Shown here piece after piece: positions 6,204 through 6,351 of a DNA stretch of 6,351 nt. The DNA is from Acidimicrobiales bacterium (lineage in GTDB: Bacteria > Actinomycetota > Acidimicrobiia > Acidimicrobiales > Palsa-688). Numbering within the stretch: the first letter of the stretch is position 1; each line of letters begins with the position of its first letter. The notes below the pieces were generated by a model that was not told the DNA's origin, did not search any database, and was given only the letters and a program-made list of their open reading frames with translations. The DNA is taken from the NCBI GenBank assembly GCA_030039575.1, contig JASHVH010000068.1:1-6351 (forward strand). Reading direction: 5' to 3'. The position numbers and the translations under genes are program-made.

Positions 6204-6351
6204 CTACTGGCTTTTGCAGGGCCTGGTAACCCTTGGCCGGGTCGATGGTGCAGGTGCCTAATAGCTCCCCGTCTTCGGTGAGGGCCCTTACGTCGCGCTC
6301 GGCCACCAGCAGCAGCACCCGGGCCCCGGCGTGGGCCCGGCCCACGCCGAT
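6187..6351 (-). CDS. IS481-family transposase, C-terminal 54 residues (5' end outside window)
   Basis: Reading the - strand from the right edge gives an open frame of 54 codons ending at TGA (6189-6187). The sequence begins IGVGRAHAGARVLLLVAERD and continues VRALTEDGELLGTCTIDPAK to end GMS. This matches the small beta-rich tail that follows the DDE integrase core in IS481-type transposases ('...HIGVGRAHAG..VLLLV...TEDGEL...TLDP...YQ'). The catalytic DDE residues and the N-terminal HTH lie outside the window, so activity cannot be judged. The last codons are encoded within the inner terminal repeat. The gene points toward the tRNA, opposite to the tRNA's direction. The enzyme would catalyse transposition of the element in the cytoplasm. 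Confidence 0.85.
   Translation of the reverse strand: MGVGRAHAGARVLLLVAERDVRALTEDGELLGTCTIDPAKGYQALQKPVESGMS

Larger units (their letters stand above)
6156..6351 (-). mobile_element. IS481-like insertion sequence, one end only (continues past the right edge)
   Basis: The segment contains the 3' end of an IS481-type transposase gene on the - strand, flanked on the tRNA side by a repeat-rich terminus, as expected of an IS end. The exact outer boundary is not fixed. IS481-family ends usually begin TGT, and both 6156 (TGTTGTGTCG) and 6160 (TGTCGCGGGA) fit. The other end and the target duplication lie outside the window, so completeness cannot be judged. Confidence 0.72.

Noticed and set aside
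1..6351. Search for a CRISPR array, a toxin-antitoxin pair, a phage gene cluster or a novel defence cassette.
   Set aside because: No regularly spaced repeats, phage structural genes or defence-type domain combinations were seen. The STAND ATPase at 1690-4323 has the LuxR HTH of a transcription activator, not an effector domain of an Avs-type defence protein.

Overview
The window is GC-rich DNA with the coding style of an Actinomycetota chromosome. Support for this comes from strong G/C preference at third codon positions, a NarL-type response regulator tail and a large LuxR (LAL) regulator of kinds common in actinobacteria, a tRNA gene without an encoded CCA, and an IS481-like transposase. 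I cannot name the genus from the sequence. Apart from the insertion element at the right edge, every gene runs on the + strand.

Left part (1-1172): the last 61 codons of a LuxR/NarL-type regulator, then an intact VOC (glyoxalase/bleomycin-resistance) protein and an intact DUF1801 protein. The last two are 55 bases apart and co-oriented, so they may be co-transcribed.

Broken stretch (1173-1689): no intact gene. It holds the decayed N-terminal half of an alpha/beta hydrolase. The oxyanion-hole HHGTPG and the nucleophile elbow GWSGGG are still readable, but in different frames, and the C-terminal half is gone. The homology ends about 75 bases before the next gene starts.

Centre (1690-5870): an 877-residue LAL/MalT-type ATP-dependent transcriptional activator (Walker A and B at the N-terminus, helical middle, LuxR HTH at the C-terminus). 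After a 182-base gap comes a 454-residue type I sulfatase with the CxPxR formylglycine motif and no signal peptide. They form a plausible regulator-target pair, but this is inferred from position only. The sulfatase needs a formylglycine-generating enzyme that is not in this window.

Right part (5871-6351): a hairpin that may end the sulfatase transcript, a promoter with exact 17-base spacing, a tRNA-Ser(CGA) gene, and, within about ten bases of the tRNA 3' end, the end of an IS481-like element. That end carries two copies of a 21-base repeat, and the transposase reading frame, entering from the right edge on the - strand, stops inside the inner copy.

I did not find a new defence system, CRISPR array or other undescribed multi-gene system. 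The points most worth a second look are the tRNA/IS junction with its duplicated end, the hydrolase remnant and the LAL-sulfatase pair.
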